The notes: generated by a model not told the origin, from the letters alone. A DNA stretch of 64,000 bases from Butyricimonas virosa (GCF_025148635.1 NZ_CP102269.1:3534001-3598000); one strand, 5' to 3'; counted from the first letter of the stretch, positions 33,572 through 43,187 are shown. Numbers and translations: made by a program.

Positions 33572-35515
33572 ATGCTATTTATGGGCGATTTGGAGAATGG
33601 TGTATTAGGAAAAGAAAATGTTGCGGGAGATAACGGAAATGAAAGTTTTAAAGACGAGATTGATGTTATTCGTTACGCACTGGATCACGTGGATCAGGAA
33701 ATTTTTGTATTCCGTCCAAGTGGAGAACTCGTGTATACCAATCAACCGGGTAAAGACAGGTTTCATCTACCGGAAAATTTGGCTGGAATTTACGCATGGA
33801 CATTAGATCCGACGTTGACATTAGAGTCTTGGAACAAGAGGATTCAGCCAGTTAGGGAGTGTGGGGAGAACTTCGAGAGTATGTTGTATTTAAACAGGCC
33901 CGGTGGGGGATGTGATGTTTTAAAAATGTTTGCTCACTCGACGATTCGTGTTTCAGGAGAGGAGTTAATCTGGGTCTTTGGGCGGGATGTATCCCTGCAT
34001 GTGAAAAATGAGAATAGAATTAAAGAGCTTAATTCCATTATGAACACCGTACTAGACAATATTCCCGTGTATTTGTTCGTGAAAGATGCCGGACCGGAAT
34101 TTCGTTACGTGTATTGGAATAAAGCTTTTGAGACATATTCTCATATTTTACGGGAGAATGCTCTAGGTAAAACCGATTTTGAGGTTTTTCCCAATCAAAA
34201 AGATGCAGAGCGTTTCAGACGAGATGATAAAGAATTACTTCGTACAGGAAAAGATATTGAATTTTTGGAGACCTACGAGACGAAAAAAGGGGAGATAAGA
34301 ACTGTGAAGACGTTGAAGACTTTGGTCCGGAATGACTCTGGTGAGCCCTGCTTTTTAGTTGGTGTTTCGTGGGATATAACAGATTTAAAAAGTACGGAAC
34401 AAGAATTGGTTAAGGCTCGTCTGAAAGCGGAACAGTCGGACAAGTTAAAGTCTGCTTTTCTGGCGAACATGAGCCATGAAATTCGTACTCCTTTGAATGC
34501 TATTATCGGTTTCACTCGTTTGGTGGCAGAAACGGAGGATGCGAGTGAGAAAGATTATTATCTGAATATCGTAGAGAATAATTCGGAGTTGCTGACACAA
34601 TTAATAAATGATATACTTGACTTATCAAGGATTGAAGCTGGGAGCTTAGAGTTTGTGTATAAACCGGTTAGTATTCGGGAGTTGTGTTTGAAAATTCAAG
34701 AAGTACATCGGGTACGCATGAAAGAGGATGTACAGTTGGAGTTTGAGGATGGTGGTTTAAATACCCACGTGTTAACAGATGGAAACCGATTATTTCAGGT
34801 TATATCTAATTTGATTACGAATGCCTCAAAGTTTACTGCGAAAGGATTTATACGTTTCGGTTATCAGCAAGTGGGAGATTTTATTGAATTTTACGTGGCG
34901 GATTCCGGGTGTGGAATTCCTAAAGATAAAGTACCTACAATCTTTGATCGTTTCACAAAATTGAATACCTTTGCGCAAGGCTCTGGTTTAGGATTGGCGA
35001 TATGTAAAATGCTTGTAGAGAAAATGGGAGGGAACATATTTGTTCAATCTGAAGAGGGACGTGGTTCTATATTTAAATTTACAATTCCTTATCAAAGAAT
35101 TACTATCGAAACAGACATGAACGATATGGAAAATAACGAGATTAAAGAAAATGTGAGCGTCGGAAGAACAATTTTAGTGGCGGAGGACGTGGAGAGTAAT
35201 TTTCTTTTATTAAAAGCAATTATCGGGAAGACTTATACATTGCTCCATGCTTGGAATGGAAAGGAAGCTGTTGAGATATATGAACAATCCCACCCTGATC
35301 TTATTCTTATGGATATTAAAATGCCGGAAATGGACGGGCTAGAGGCAACTCGAATCATTCGTAAAGTTTCTCAAGAAATTCCGATTATAGCTTTAACAGC
35401 ATTTGCTTTTGACGATGATCGGGTAAAAGCATTAGAGGCAGGTTGTAATGATTATTTAACTAAGCCGTTGTCTGCTCCTTTATTAAAGGAAACGATTGCC
35501 AAGTATCTGGTTTGA
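33572..35515 (+). CDS. Hybrid sensor histidine kinase/response regulator with two PAS domains
   Basis: The 647-residue protein has two PAS-like domains (about 30-140 and 155-275) and no predicted membrane span, so it is probably cytosolic. The HisKA phosphoacceptor His302 lies in SHEIRTPLNA, followed by an HATPase domain with N and G boxes (LITNASKF, DSGCGIPKDK, GLGLAICK). A C-terminal receiver domain has the phosphoacceptor Asp581 in LILMDIKMPEMDG and the conserved Lys in LTKPLS. No DNA-binding output is present, so it probably signals by phosphotransfer. The ligand is unknown. It is transcribed alone and is followed by a terminator. Confidence 0.94.
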   Translation: MLFMGDLENGVLGKENVAGDNGNESFKDEIDVIRYALDHVDQEIFVFRPSGELVYTNQPGKDRFHLPENLAGIYAWTLDPTLTLESWNKRIQPVRECGENFESMLYLNRPGGGCDVLKMFAHSTIRVSGEELIWVFGRDVSLHVKNENRIKELNSIMNTVLDNIPVYLFVKDAGPEFRYVYWNKAFETYSHILRENALGKTDFEVFPNQKDAERFRRDDKELLRTGKDIEFLETYETKKGEIRTVKTLKTLVRNDSGEPCFLVGVSWDITDLKSTEQELVKARLKAEQSDKLKSAFLANMSHEIRTPLNAIIGFTRLVAETEDASEKDYYLNIVENNSELLTQLINDILDLSRIEAGSLEFVYKPVSIRELCLKIQEVHRVRMKEDVQLEFEDGGLNTHVLTDGNRLFQVISNLITNASKFTAKGFIRFGYQQVGDFIEFYVADSGCGIPKDKVPTIFDRFTKLNTFAQGSGLGLAICKMLVEKMGGNIFVQSEEGRGSIFKFTIPYQRITIETDMNDMENNEIKENVSVGRTILVAEDVESNFLLLKAIIGKTYTLLHAWNGKEAVEIYEQSHPDLILMDIKMPEMDGLEATRIIRKVSQEIPIIALTAFAFDDDRVKALEAGCNDYLTKPLSAPLLKETIAKYLV

Positions 35516-35613
35516 TTGATATTATTATAAAATTATTGTATTTCTAATTTATGTGCATGGAAGTTCGTCATGAATTTCCATGTCGTGTATGAGGAAGGAT
35601 GTCATTGGAGTAT

Positions 35614-35650
35614 GAAAAAAAGCTGTAAACTTATCGTTTACAGCTTTTTT
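35614..35650. terminator. Terminator between the convergent hybrid kinase and dnaK genes
   Basis: AAAAAGCTGTAAAC pairs with GTTTACAGCTTTTTT around TTATC, with A- and T-runs on the two sides, so it can serve both genes. A second, weaker inverted repeat (CATGGAA...TTCCATG) lies about 60 bp upstream. Confidence 0.9.
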
Positions 35651-35667
35651 ATGTAGATGTTAGAATT

Positions 35668-37581
35668 TTATTTCACTTCCTCGAAGTCAACATCAGTTAC
35701 TTCTTGGTCTTTTCCACCATTGTTCGCTTGTTGTTGTTGATCAGCGTGAGGGGCTCCTTGTTGTGCGCTGCCTTGTTGTTGTTGTGCATTGTACATTTCT
35801 TGAGAAGCAGCCTGGAACACGTTGTTCAGTTCATCAATAGCCGAGTTAATAGCGGTAACGTCCTGAGCCTTGTGTGCGTCTTTCAGTTTTTGCAAAGCAG
35901 TCTCGATCGGTTGCTTCTTGTCTGCAGGTAATTTGTCTCCAAACTCTTTTAATTGTTTTTCCGTTTGGAAGATCATACTGTCGGCTTTATTGATCGTGTC
36001 GATTCGTTCTTTTTCCTTCTTGTCAGCCTCTGCATTAGCGGCAGCCTCGTCCTTCATTCTCTTGATATCGGTATCGGAGAGTCCGGATGAAGCCTCGATA
36101 CGTATAGATTGTTCTTTTCCGGTAGCTTTATCTTTTGCAGATACTTTCAGAATACCGTTAGCATCGATGTCGAAACTAACCTCGATCTGTGGAACACCAC
36201 GTGGGGCTGGTGGTAGTCCGTCCAAGTGGAAACGTCCGATCGTCTTATTGTCTTTTGCCAAAGGACGTTCTCCTTGTAACACGTGAATTTCAACAGACGG
36301 TTGGTTGTCGGCAGCCGTGGAGAATACTTCCGATTTCTTGGTCGGGATCGTGGTGTTGGATTCAATCAATTTCGTCATCACTCCACCTAAAGTTTCGATA
36401 CCTAAAGAAAGCGGGGTTACGTCAAGTAACAACACGTCTTTAACTTCTCCGGTTAATACGCCACCTTGGATAGCGGCACCAACGGCAACAACTTCGTCTG
36501 GGTTAACCCCCTTGGAAGGAGCTTTGCCAAAGAACTCTTCAACTTTTTTCTGCACAGCCGGGATACGGGTAGAACCACCTACCAAAATAACCTCGCTAAT
36601 GTCTGATGCGCTCACGTTTGCATTCTTCAATGCACGACGGCAAGGCTCGATGGTTGCTTGTACCAGATGGTCTGTTAATTGCTCGAATTGTGACCGGGTT
36701 AAGGTTCTTACCAAGTGTTTTGGAATTCCATCAACCGGGAATATGTACGGCAAATTGATTTCCGTGGAGGTTGAACTAGAAAGTTCGATTTTAGCTTTTT
36801 CAGCAGCCTCTTTCAGACGTTGGTGAGCCATCGGGTCTTTCCGGATGTCCACGTTCTCGTCTTTCTTGAATTCGTCTGCCAACCAGTTGATGATCACGTC
36901 ATCGAAGTCGTCACCTCCTAAGTGAGTATCACCATCGGTTGATTTTACCTCGAACACACCGTCACCTAATTCCAAGATAGAAATATCGAAGGTACCACCT
37001 CCCAAGTCGAAAACGGCGATCTTCATATCTCGATCTTGTTTATCTAATCCGTAAGCCAATGCTGCGGCAGTCGGCTCGTTGATAATACGTTTCACGGTCA
37101 ATCCGGCAATTTCTCCGGCCTCTTTCGTCGCTTGACGTTGGGCGTCGTTAAAATATGCGGGAACGGTAATTACCGCCTCTGATACCTCTTGTCCCAAGTA
37201 ATCTTCAGCTGTTTTCTTCATTTTCTGAAGAATCATGGCAGAGATTTCCTGCGGGGAATATTTACGGTCACCGATTTCAACACGCGGGGTATTGTTTTCT
37301 CCTCTTACAACTTTGTAAGCTACACGATTGATTTCTTTATCTACCTGATCATAGGTTTCACCCATGAAACGTTTGATAGAGTATATTGTTCTCGTCGGGT
37401 TCGTGATAGCCTGACGTTTTGCAGGGTCACCTACTTTTCTTTCGCCGTTGTCAACAAAAGCAACAATAGATGGTGTTGTTCTCCTACCTTCACTGTTCGG
37501 GATCACCACCGGCTCATTACCTTCCATTACGGCAACGCAAGAGTTCGTGGTTCCCAAGTCTATACCAATAATCTTTCCCAT
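35668..37581 (-). CDS. dnaK: Molecular chaperone DnaK (Hsp70)
   Basis: The 637-residue Hsp70 begins with the ATP-binding motif GIDLGTTNSCVAV. It has VFDLGGGTFDIS, VGGSTRIPAVQ and the linker-type VLLLDVTPLSLG at the start of the substrate-binding domain. A Gln-rich, disordered tail ends with VTDVDFEEVK, as in most bacterial DnaK. It folds and disaggregates proteins with DnaJ and GrpE, neither of which is encoded here. It is a single gene ending at a shared terminator. Confidence 0.98.
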   Translation of the reverse strand: MGKIIGIDLGTTNSCVAVMEGNEPVVIPNSEGRRTTPSIVAFVDNGERKVGDPAKRQAITNPTRTIYSIKRFMGETYDQVDKEINRVAYKVVRGENNTPRVEIGDRKYSPQEISAMILQKMKKTAEDYLGQEVSEAVITVPAYFNDAQRQATKEAGEIAGLTVKRIINEPTAAALAYGLDKQDRDMKIAVFDLGGGTFDISILELGDGVFEVKSTDGDTHLGGDDFDDVIINWLADEFKKDENVDIRKDPMAHQRLKEAAEKAKIELSSSTSTEINLPYIFPVDGIPKHLVRTLTRSQFEQLTDHLVQATIEPCRRALKNANVSASDISEVILVGGSTRIPAVQKKVEEFFGKAPSKGVNPDEVVAVGAAIQGGVLTGEVKDVLLLDVTPLSLGIETLGGVMTKLIESNTTIPTKKSEVFSTAADNQPSVEIHVLQGERPLAKDNKTIGRFHLDGLPPAPRGVPQIEVSFDIDANGILKVSAKDKATGKEQSIRIEASSGLSDTDIKRMKDEAAANAEADKKEKERIDTINKADSMIFQTEKQLKEFGDKLPADKKQPIETALQKLKDAHKAQDVTAINSAIDELNNVFQAASQEMYNAQQQQGSAQQGAPHADQQQQANNGGKDQEVTDVDFEEVK

Positions 37582-37906
37582 ATTGTTTAATATTTATAAT
37601 GTTATTATTTTCTATTTACTTTTTCGTTCTTTGTCCCTGAATAGTTTCAAGAACATTTATCTTTTATCAAACGGTGTGCCAGTTCCCAAATAAGACTTAT
37701 TTTCATAAAAATCTATTACAAACATGCGGCTGGTGTCACGTTTACTGACAGAACGTCATAAATTGAACAGGTCAAGATGTTTCAATCTGACAATGAAATG
37801 GCAGAAAGAGTATTGGGAGTTGATAACTTATTTTATATCTTTATACCCGTTAAAGGTCGTAAGTAGACGGTAAAATATATTAACTAGTTATGTAAAAGAT
37901 TTTACA
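37582..37906. promoter_or_regulatory. Divergent spacer between dnaK and the glycosyltransferase operon
   Basis: This 325-bp gene-free stretch must contain the dnaK promoter (minus strand) and the promoter of the glycosyltransferase operon (plus strand). I cannot place either with confidence: no full TTTG-N19-TAnnTTTG pair, no CIRCE element and no clear sigma-32 site is visible. The sequence is AT-rich near the dnaK start. Confidence 0.4.
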
Positions 37907-40900
37907 GTGGAAGAAGTCGTAAATAAGTCTATTCAGGTAATTGGTTTTACGAGAAATGCCGATTTTCAATTACCCGTTTTAAATACCGATAAAGAATTAT
38001 TGCAGGAGAATATCATTCTGCTACGGGTTGGTTGTCAGCATGAAGAGTTTCTAAACGTGTTACAACAGGTTCGGGCTGAGGATATAATGCTTGTCGATCT
38101 GGACCGGGTGGCCTTGCCTATGTTGAACGCTCTTGGACAAGCTTACGGGAAAACGGAACGAAAGGATCATATTTATTATGTGAGTAGCCGGAAACGTAAG
38201 TTGTGGCTTGGATTTGTGGATACAGTCTTGTGGCGGAGCGATCGGAGTATCACGGATTCTCCTGTGTTAATCGGTAACAAGTCTTTGTTCATGAAAGCAT
38301 ATGCTGGGAATGATCTGGACGGTAATTTGTTGAGGGCTGTGAGTTACAGTTTACAGAAAGCATTCGTGAAATTCGGTACCTTGGAGGTGTCTGTTACCTG
38401 GAAAGATTTGGAAAACGTTTCAAATCCTGCCATGAATTATTTTTGGAAGATACCTTTTCGTTTTTTGACGACAGGCCGTTTCTTTACCACGTTGTTTGAT
38501 GTTTCCGGTCGGTCTCTTCGGGATATGACATACCGGATGCTTATGTTGTTATTCGGTTTGTTTGTCTTTTTCTATATGCCTTATATCAGTAAGGATTACG
38601 GGATTAGCGGGGACGAGTTTGTCGATCACCGACATTCCGGTTATGTACTTGATTTCTTCACGAAAGGGGATAAGGCTGCGCTGAATCAGCCTCAAACGGC
38701 TTTACACCTTTACGGTAATTCGATGCAGGTGGTGGCGGCTGTCGTGGCTAACATGATCGGTGCGGATGATGTTTATGCCGTGCGTCATGTCGTGTGTGCC
38801 TTGGTGGGAGCTTTGGGGATAATTATGATCGGTTTGTTGGGAATGCGTTTCGGGGGAGGGTTGTGTGGACTTATTTCCATGTTGTTACTCTTTTTTTCGC
38901 CCCGTTTCTTCGGGCATAGTATGAATAACCTGAAGGACATTCCGTTTGCCGTGGGATACTTGGTTGCCATATTCTATTTCGTGCGGATGTTCGATCGTTA
39001 TCCCGTGGTCAAACTACGACACATGATCGGGGCCATGCTGGGAATCGCTTTGGCATTGGGAACCCGTTCCGGGGGTTTGCTTTTGTTTCCGTACTTGTTG
39101 ATGTATGGCGGTTTGTTTTACATCTTATGGGTCGGATTCAAGGAGTTTTATAAATTTATGAAATATCGTAAGGATGTCGAAAACGTCTTGTTTTTGATTA
39201 TACTCGTTTTATTTGTTGGGTATTTCTTGTCTATCATCACGTGGCCTTTTGCGTTGGCTCGCCCGTTTACTAACGTGGTTGTGTCATTGAAGGAATTCAC
39301 GAATTATAATATCGGGTTGCGCACTATATTCGAGGGAGAACAGATGATGTCGAATATGCTGCCTGTTCATTATGCCCCGAAATACTTGATGATCGGGTCT
39401 CCCTTGGTGGTTGTTATCGGTTTTATTGGGTATCTTTTTTTCATGGCTTTCCGGAAGAAGGAATTCTCTCTGTTGTCGTTCTTTATTTTATTCTCACTGG
39501 TATTTCCCGTGTTCTGGGTTATTTACCAGAAATCAAATTTGTACGGGGGAATTCGTCATTTGTTGTTCGTGATGCCTTTCATGGTGTTGCTGGCAGCCCG
39601 GTTCTGGACGTTAATGTTATCTGTTTCCCCTAAATATTTGAAGGGTGTCATGGTGGTTGTGCTTGTCGGGTTGTTATTCTTACCTGCACGTCACATGGCC
39701 GTGAATCATCCCAATGACTATGTTTATTTTAACGAGTTGGTGGGAGGGTTGCGAGGTGCTTACGGGGATTACGAAACGGATTATTATTATAATTCCTTGA
39801 AAAAAGGGGTGGATTGGTTCAAGAAGAACGTGGATTATAAGGGACGTCCTCTCCGGATCGTGACGAATCATAGTGCGAATCTGCAACATTATTTCCGGAA
39901 AGATACGAATATTACCATCGTGTATAGCCGGTATTACGATAAATTCAGCAAGGAGTGGGATTACATGATATTCGATAACGTGTATATCAATAGTTTCCAG
40001 TTGAAAAATGGTCTTTTCCCAGTGAAAGAGGGCTTTTTGTATTCGGTGGATGCCGATGGGTTGCCGATGTGCGTGGTGGGTGAGAGAACGTCTAGGGATG
40101 ATTACGAGGCGATCAAGTTGGAGGAACAGAAGAAGTACCCGGAGGCGATCGCGAAATTGGAGAATTATTTGAAGGATCACCCGTGGAACGAGGAAATGTG
40201 GATGCGTTTATCCCGGATGTACTACACGATTGGCAAGCCGGAGGAGGCTCTTCGGTGTACGGGTGAATCTCTGAAATGGCAACCGCAGTTGATGGATGCG
40301 TTGAATATCCGGGCGTTGAGTGCTTTGGATTTGAAAAAGTTCACGACGGCTCATCAGGCGGTTGACGCGATGTTGGCCCAAAATGACGTGGCATCTTCTT
40401 CTTATTATTTGAAGGGGTTGATTTACTACACGGAGGGAAAGGATAAGGAGGCGCTGGATAATGTCAATAAAGCGTTGAGGTATAACGGTGGAAACGTGCA
40501 GGCGTTGGCCTTAGGTGGGGATATTTTACGGCGAAACGGGAGTTATTCGAAAGCGATAGAACCTTACGAGAAGGTGGTGAGAGCCAAACGGGCGGATGAG
40601 CGGGTGTTGCTTTCTTTGGCGGAATGTTACTGTCGTGTGAATAACTACAAGTTACTGGAACAGATCACATCATTGTTACGTGAGCAAGGACGGGATAAAG
40701 AGGCGTTGCAGAAGATTGAACTCCGGGCTTTGATTCAGCAAAAACGCATGGAGGATGCCGAGAAATTGTTGAAACAGATGAACGGGGTCAAGGAGGATAG
40801 CGAGTTTGTATTGTTACGTGCGCTATGTGAACTTGCGGCAGGACGCCGGGCTACAGCCACAGAAATGGCTCAAAAGGCGATAGAACTGGACCCGAAGAAC

Positions 40901-40957
40901 AGGGAGGCGATTGAATTACAGCGTTTCTTGTCGAAAGAAATGGAGATTCGGAAATAA
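37907..40957 (+). CDS. Large membrane glycosyltransferase (GT39/GT83-like) with C-terminal TPR region
   Basis: The 1016-residue protein has an N-terminal domain of about 210 residues of unknown type. About ten membrane helices follow (215-590); the first luminal loop has GISGDEFVDHRHSG, whose acidic pair resembles the catalytic loop of GT39/ArnT-type lipid-dependent transferases. A periplasmic domain then leads to a TPR-like helical array (about 740-1010). It probably transfers a sugar from a polyprenyl carrier; the acceptor is unknown. The start is a GTG, because an upstream ATG is followed at once by a stop. The GT2 gene 11 bp downstream is a likely donor-making partner. Confidence 0.8.
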   Translation: MEEVVNKSIQVIGFTRNADFQLPVLNTDKELLQENIILLRVGCQHEEFLNVLQQVRAEDIMLVDLDRVALPMLNALGQAYGKTERKDHIYYVSSRKRKLWLGFVDTVLWRSDRSITDSPVLIGNKSLFMKAYAGNDLDGNLLRAVSYSLQKAFVKFGTLEVSVTWKDLENVSNPAMNYFWKIPFRFLTTGRFFTTLFDVSGRSLRDMTYRMLMLLFGLFVFFYMPYISKDYGISGDEFVDHRHSGYVLDFFTKGDKAALNQPQTALHLYGNSMQVVAAVVANMIGADDVYAVRHVVCALVGALGIIMIGLLGMRFGGGLCGLISMLLLFFSPRFFGHSMNNLKDIPFAVGYLVAIFYFVRMFDRYPVVKLRHMIGAMLGIALALGTRSGGLLLFPYLLMYGGLFYILWVGFKEFYKFMKYRKDVENVLFLIILVLFVGYFLSIITWPFALARPFTNVVVSLKEFTNYNIGLRTIFEGEQMMSNMLPVHYAPKYLMIGSPLVVVIGFIGYLFFMAFRKKEFSLLSFFILFSLVFPVFWVIYQKSNLYGGIRHLLFVMPFMVLLAARFWTLMLSVSPKYLKGVMVVVLVGLLFLPARHMAVNHPNDYVYFNELVGGLRGAYGDYETDYYYNSLKKGVDWFKKNVDYKGRPLRIVTNHSANLQHYFRKDTNITIVYSRYYDKFSKEWDYMIFDNVYINSFQLKNGLFPVKEGFLYSVDADGLPMCVVGERTSRDDYEAIKLEEQKKYPEAIAKLENYLKDHPWNEEMWMRLSRMYYTIGKPEEALRCTGESLKWQPQLMDALNIRALSALDLKKFTTAHQAVDAMLAQNDVASSSYYLKGLIYYTEGKDKEALDNVNKALRYNGGNVQALALGGDILRRNGSYSKAIEPYEKVVRAKRADERVLLSLAECYCRVNNYKLLEQITSLLREQGRDKEALQKIELRALIQQKRMEDAEKLLKQMNGVKEDSEFVLLRALCELAAGRRATATEMAQKAIELDPKNREAIELQRFLSKEMEIRK

Positions 40958-40968
40958 AACGATTATAA

Positions 40969-41706
40969 ATGAAAAAGATATGTGTCATCATCCCGTGTTA
41001 TAACGAGGCGCAACGTTTGGAGTTGGAGGTCTTCCGGGAATTCGTGGGTAGAGAAGAACGTTTTGATTTTTGTTTCGTGAACGATGGTAGTCAGGATAAT
41101 ACATCCGAGGTTTTACGGCGGGCCGTGGAGTTGGAACCGGGGCGTTTCTTGCTGGTAGACAACACGGACAACCGGGGAAAGGCGGAGGCCGTCAGGAGTG
41201 GGATGTTGTATGTCAGTTCCTTGAATCGTTACAATATCGTGGGGTATCTGGATGCCGATTTGGCCACGCCATTGGAGGACCTGTATTTGCTGGCAGAGGT
41301 GATGGACAGGAAACCGGGAGTGTGCATGACGATGGGGGCCCGTCTGAAACGCTTGGGGGCCAACGTGCAAAGGAAAGCGTATCGCCATTATTTGGGGCGG
41401 GGCTTTGCGACGTTAGTTTCGATGTTATATCAACTTCCCGTGTACGATTCTCAATGTGGGGCTAAGCTTTTGAAAAGTGAGTTAATACCTGTTGGATTTA
41501 GCGAGGAATTTCGTTCCAGTTGGCTTTTCGACGTGGAACTAATCTTACGAATCCGGGAAAAATACGCTGATTATGACCGGATTATTCATGAAGTTCCCTT
41601 GAATACATGGGTGGAGAAGGGGGATAGCCGTATCAAGTTCAAGCATTTACTGAAGATGCCCAAGGAATTGTTTAACATTTATTGTCGTTACATGGGACGT
41701 GAATAA
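40969..41706 (+). CDS. GT2 glycosyltransferase, dolichyl/polyprenyl-phosphate hexose synthase-like
   Basis: The 245-residue GT-A enzyme has an N-terminal VIIPCYNEAQRL nucleotide-sugar site, FVNDGSQDNT, and DADLATP (the metal-binding DXD equivalent). The family resembles Alg5/DPM1 enzymes that load a sugar onto a polyprenyl phosphate. It lies 11 bp after the large GT39-like gene, which would use such a lipid-linked sugar, so the pair probably forms one pathway. The sugar and final acceptor are unknown. Confidence 0.87.
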   Translation: MKKICVIIPCYNEAQRLELEVFREFVGREERFDFCFVNDGSQDNTSEVLRRAVELEPGRFLLVDNTDNRGKAEAVRSGMLYVSSLNRYNIVGYLDADLATPLEDLYLLAEVMDRKPGVCMTMGARLKRLGANVQRKAYRHYLGRGFATLVSMLYQLPVYDSQCGAKLLKSELIPVGFSEEFRSSWLFDVELILRIREKYADYDRIIHEVPLNTWVEKGDSRIKFKHLLKMPKELFNIYCRYMGRE

Positions 41707-41782
41707 GGGCGTGTGTTCCGGGTTATTCTAAGCTTAATATTCCGAATAAGTTACCATGTACTTGCGTCGCTGTCTCGTTAGT

Positions 41783-41826
41783 AAGTTACCGATAAGTTAC
41801 CGATAAGTTGCCGATAAGTTATCGAG
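41783..41826. repeat. Four tandem 11-bp repeats (AAGTTACCGAT)
   Basis: AAGTTACCGAT occurs at 41783 and 41794, then varies to AAGTTGCCGAT (41805) and AAGTTATCGAG (41816). A related AAGTTACC lies about 35 bp upstream and an inverted GGTAACTT about 5 bp downstream. The unit equals about one helical turn. It sits in a 229-bp gene-free gap between convergent genes. Confidence 0.85.
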
Positions 41827-41935
41827 CGGGAGTGGTAACTTGTCCCAGTGTTCGTGTTGATGAATAGTTGGATTACGCCCGAGTTACAGGCAGAACACCG
41901 GAGAATGTGTCTGCCAGTAGACTTGAATAATGTTT

Positions 41936-42202
41936 CTATTGTAAATATTCCGGATGTCGTTTCAACCACACGGCCGCATACGAGCAAGTGCCTTCCGGTT
42001 TGAGGTGATTGGCTTTCGCGTAGTCATAAGCGGCTTCCGTGAGTGCGCTAGCGATTCCTCTCCCTTCTAAAGCCGGGGGAACGAACGTGTGAATGATGTC
42101 GAGACTATTGTCCGTTAACCTGTATTCTGCGTAAGCCTTCATGTTTTCCAGCTCGATTTCGAAACGTTGCCGGGTGGGGTAATGTGTCACTTTGTAATTC
42201 AT
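41936..42202 (-). CDS. Small GNAT-type N-acetyltransferase-like protein (YjdJ group)
   Basis: The 88-residue protein matches the short GNAT_acetyltr_2/YjdJ type: a central VPPALEGRGIASALTEAAYDYAK segment contains the acetyl-CoA-binding R/QxxGxA pattern (EGRGIASAL). It is about half the length of a full GNAT domain, as usual for this group. The acceptor substrate is unknown. Confidence 0.83.
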   Translation of the reverse strand: MNYKVTHYPTRQRFEIELENMKAYAEYRLTDNSLDIIHTFVPPALEGRGIASALTEAAYDYAKANHLKPEGTCSYAAVWLKRHPEYLQ

Positions 42203-42305
42203 AGTTTTTGTTTTTTGATGTAACGAAGATAAGCAATAAAATGTTTTGTATCGTTTTTTCGATTATATTTGAGGAAGAAAGAGTATAAATTTAAATGATG
42301 GAATT

Positions 42306-43148
42306 ATGATAGAGGCACCTGAAGCGCTTTGTTTGTCGGAACAGTTGAACGGGGTTATCAAAGGAAAGGTCGTGATGGATGTTATACCTTGCTACACCTC
42401 GCATAAATTTGCCTTTTTCAACGGGGACCCGGAAAAATACCCGGGGATGTTACTCGGTAAAATGGTGGATGGGGCTTGTGCTTACGGGGGAATGGTGCAA
42501 ATAAACGTGAGGGATGCCAAGGTGGTGTTTAGCGACGGGGTAAACCTCCGTTATTACGAACCCGAGGCGAAGTTACCGAACAAACACCAGTTACTGATCG
42601 GGTTTGAAGATCAGAGTTGCATTATCGTTTCCGTGAGGATGTATGGTGCCGTGTGGTGTTTCGTGGGGGATTCTTTCGAAGGTGGTTTGATGTCATATTA
42701 CGGAGGGGCAAAAAATAAACCGCAGGTGTTGTCGGATGCTTTTGACAAGGCGTATTTCATGTCCTTGATTAATGACGAAGGGGTACAGAAAAAGAGTGCC
42801 AAGGCGTTTCTTGCCACGGATCAGATGATTCCCGGTTTGGGAAATGGCGTGTTGCAAGATATTCTGTATCTGGCTCGGGTACATCCGAAGACGAAGATTG
42901 CGGTTCTTTCGCAGGCGAAAAGGGAAGAGCTTTTCGGGTGTGTGAAGAAGGTTTTGCGGGAGATATACCGACTGGGAGGACGTTGTTCCGAGAAGGATTT
43001 GTTTGATCAAAAAGGGGGGTACGTTCCTTACTTGTCTAAGGATACAGTGGGGAGCCATTGTGTGTACTGCGGGGATTATATATTAAAAGAGAATTATTTG
43101 GGGGGTAGTATTTACTATTGCAACACTTGTCAGCAAGAAGAAAGATAG
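42306..43148 (+). CDS. Fpg/Nei-family protein with non-canonical active site
   Basis: The 280-residue protein has the two-domain layout of Fpg/Nei DNA glycosylases: a beta-sandwich, a helix-two-turn-helix with DQMIPGLGNGVLQDIL, and a C-terminal zinc finger with two CxxC pairs (CVYCGD and CNTC). However, the N-terminus reads MIEAPEA, so the catalytic Pro2 of MPELPEV is Ile. The zinc-finger Arg that grips the phosphate is Gly (LGGSIYYC), and the beta-domain Lys is not evident. Glu3 remains. A variant family with this signature exists in Bacteroidota and Firmicutes; its DNA activity is unproven as far as I know. A terminator follows. Confidence 0.82.
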   Translation: MIEAPEALCLSEQLNGVIKGKVVMDVIPCYTSHKFAFFNGDPEKYPGMLLGKMVDGACAYGGMVQINVRDAKVVFSDGVNLRYYEPEAKLPNKHQLLIGFEDQSCIIVSVRMYGAVWCFVGDSFEGGLMSYYGGAKNKPQVLSDAFDKAYFMSLINDEGVQKKSAKAFLATDQMIPGLGNGVLQDILYLARVHPKTKIAVLSQAKREELFGCVKKVLREIYRLGGRCSEKDLFDQKGGYVPYLSKDTVGSHCVYCGDYILKENYLGGSIYYCNTCQQEER

Positions 43149-43151
43149 AAT

Positions 43152-43183
43152 AAAAAATCCCGGATTAAACTCCGGGATTTTTT
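43152..43183. terminator. Bidirectional terminator between the Fpg-like gene and guaB
   Basis: AAAAATCCCGGA pairs with TCCGGGATTTTTT around TTAAAC. A- and T-runs on the two sides suit both converging genes. Confidence 0.92.
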
Positions 43184-43187
43184 GATA

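Noticed and set aside
35668..37581. Long open frames on the plus strand across dnaK
   Set aside because: They lie opposite a clear Hsp70 gene with strong codon bias and show no recognisable domains.
37666..37682. Sigma-54-like site (CTGGCAC-ACCGT-TTGA on the minus strand) upstream of dnaK
   Set aside because: The -12 element lacks the GC (reads TTGA, not TTGC) and dnaK is not a typical sigma-54 target; treated as chance.
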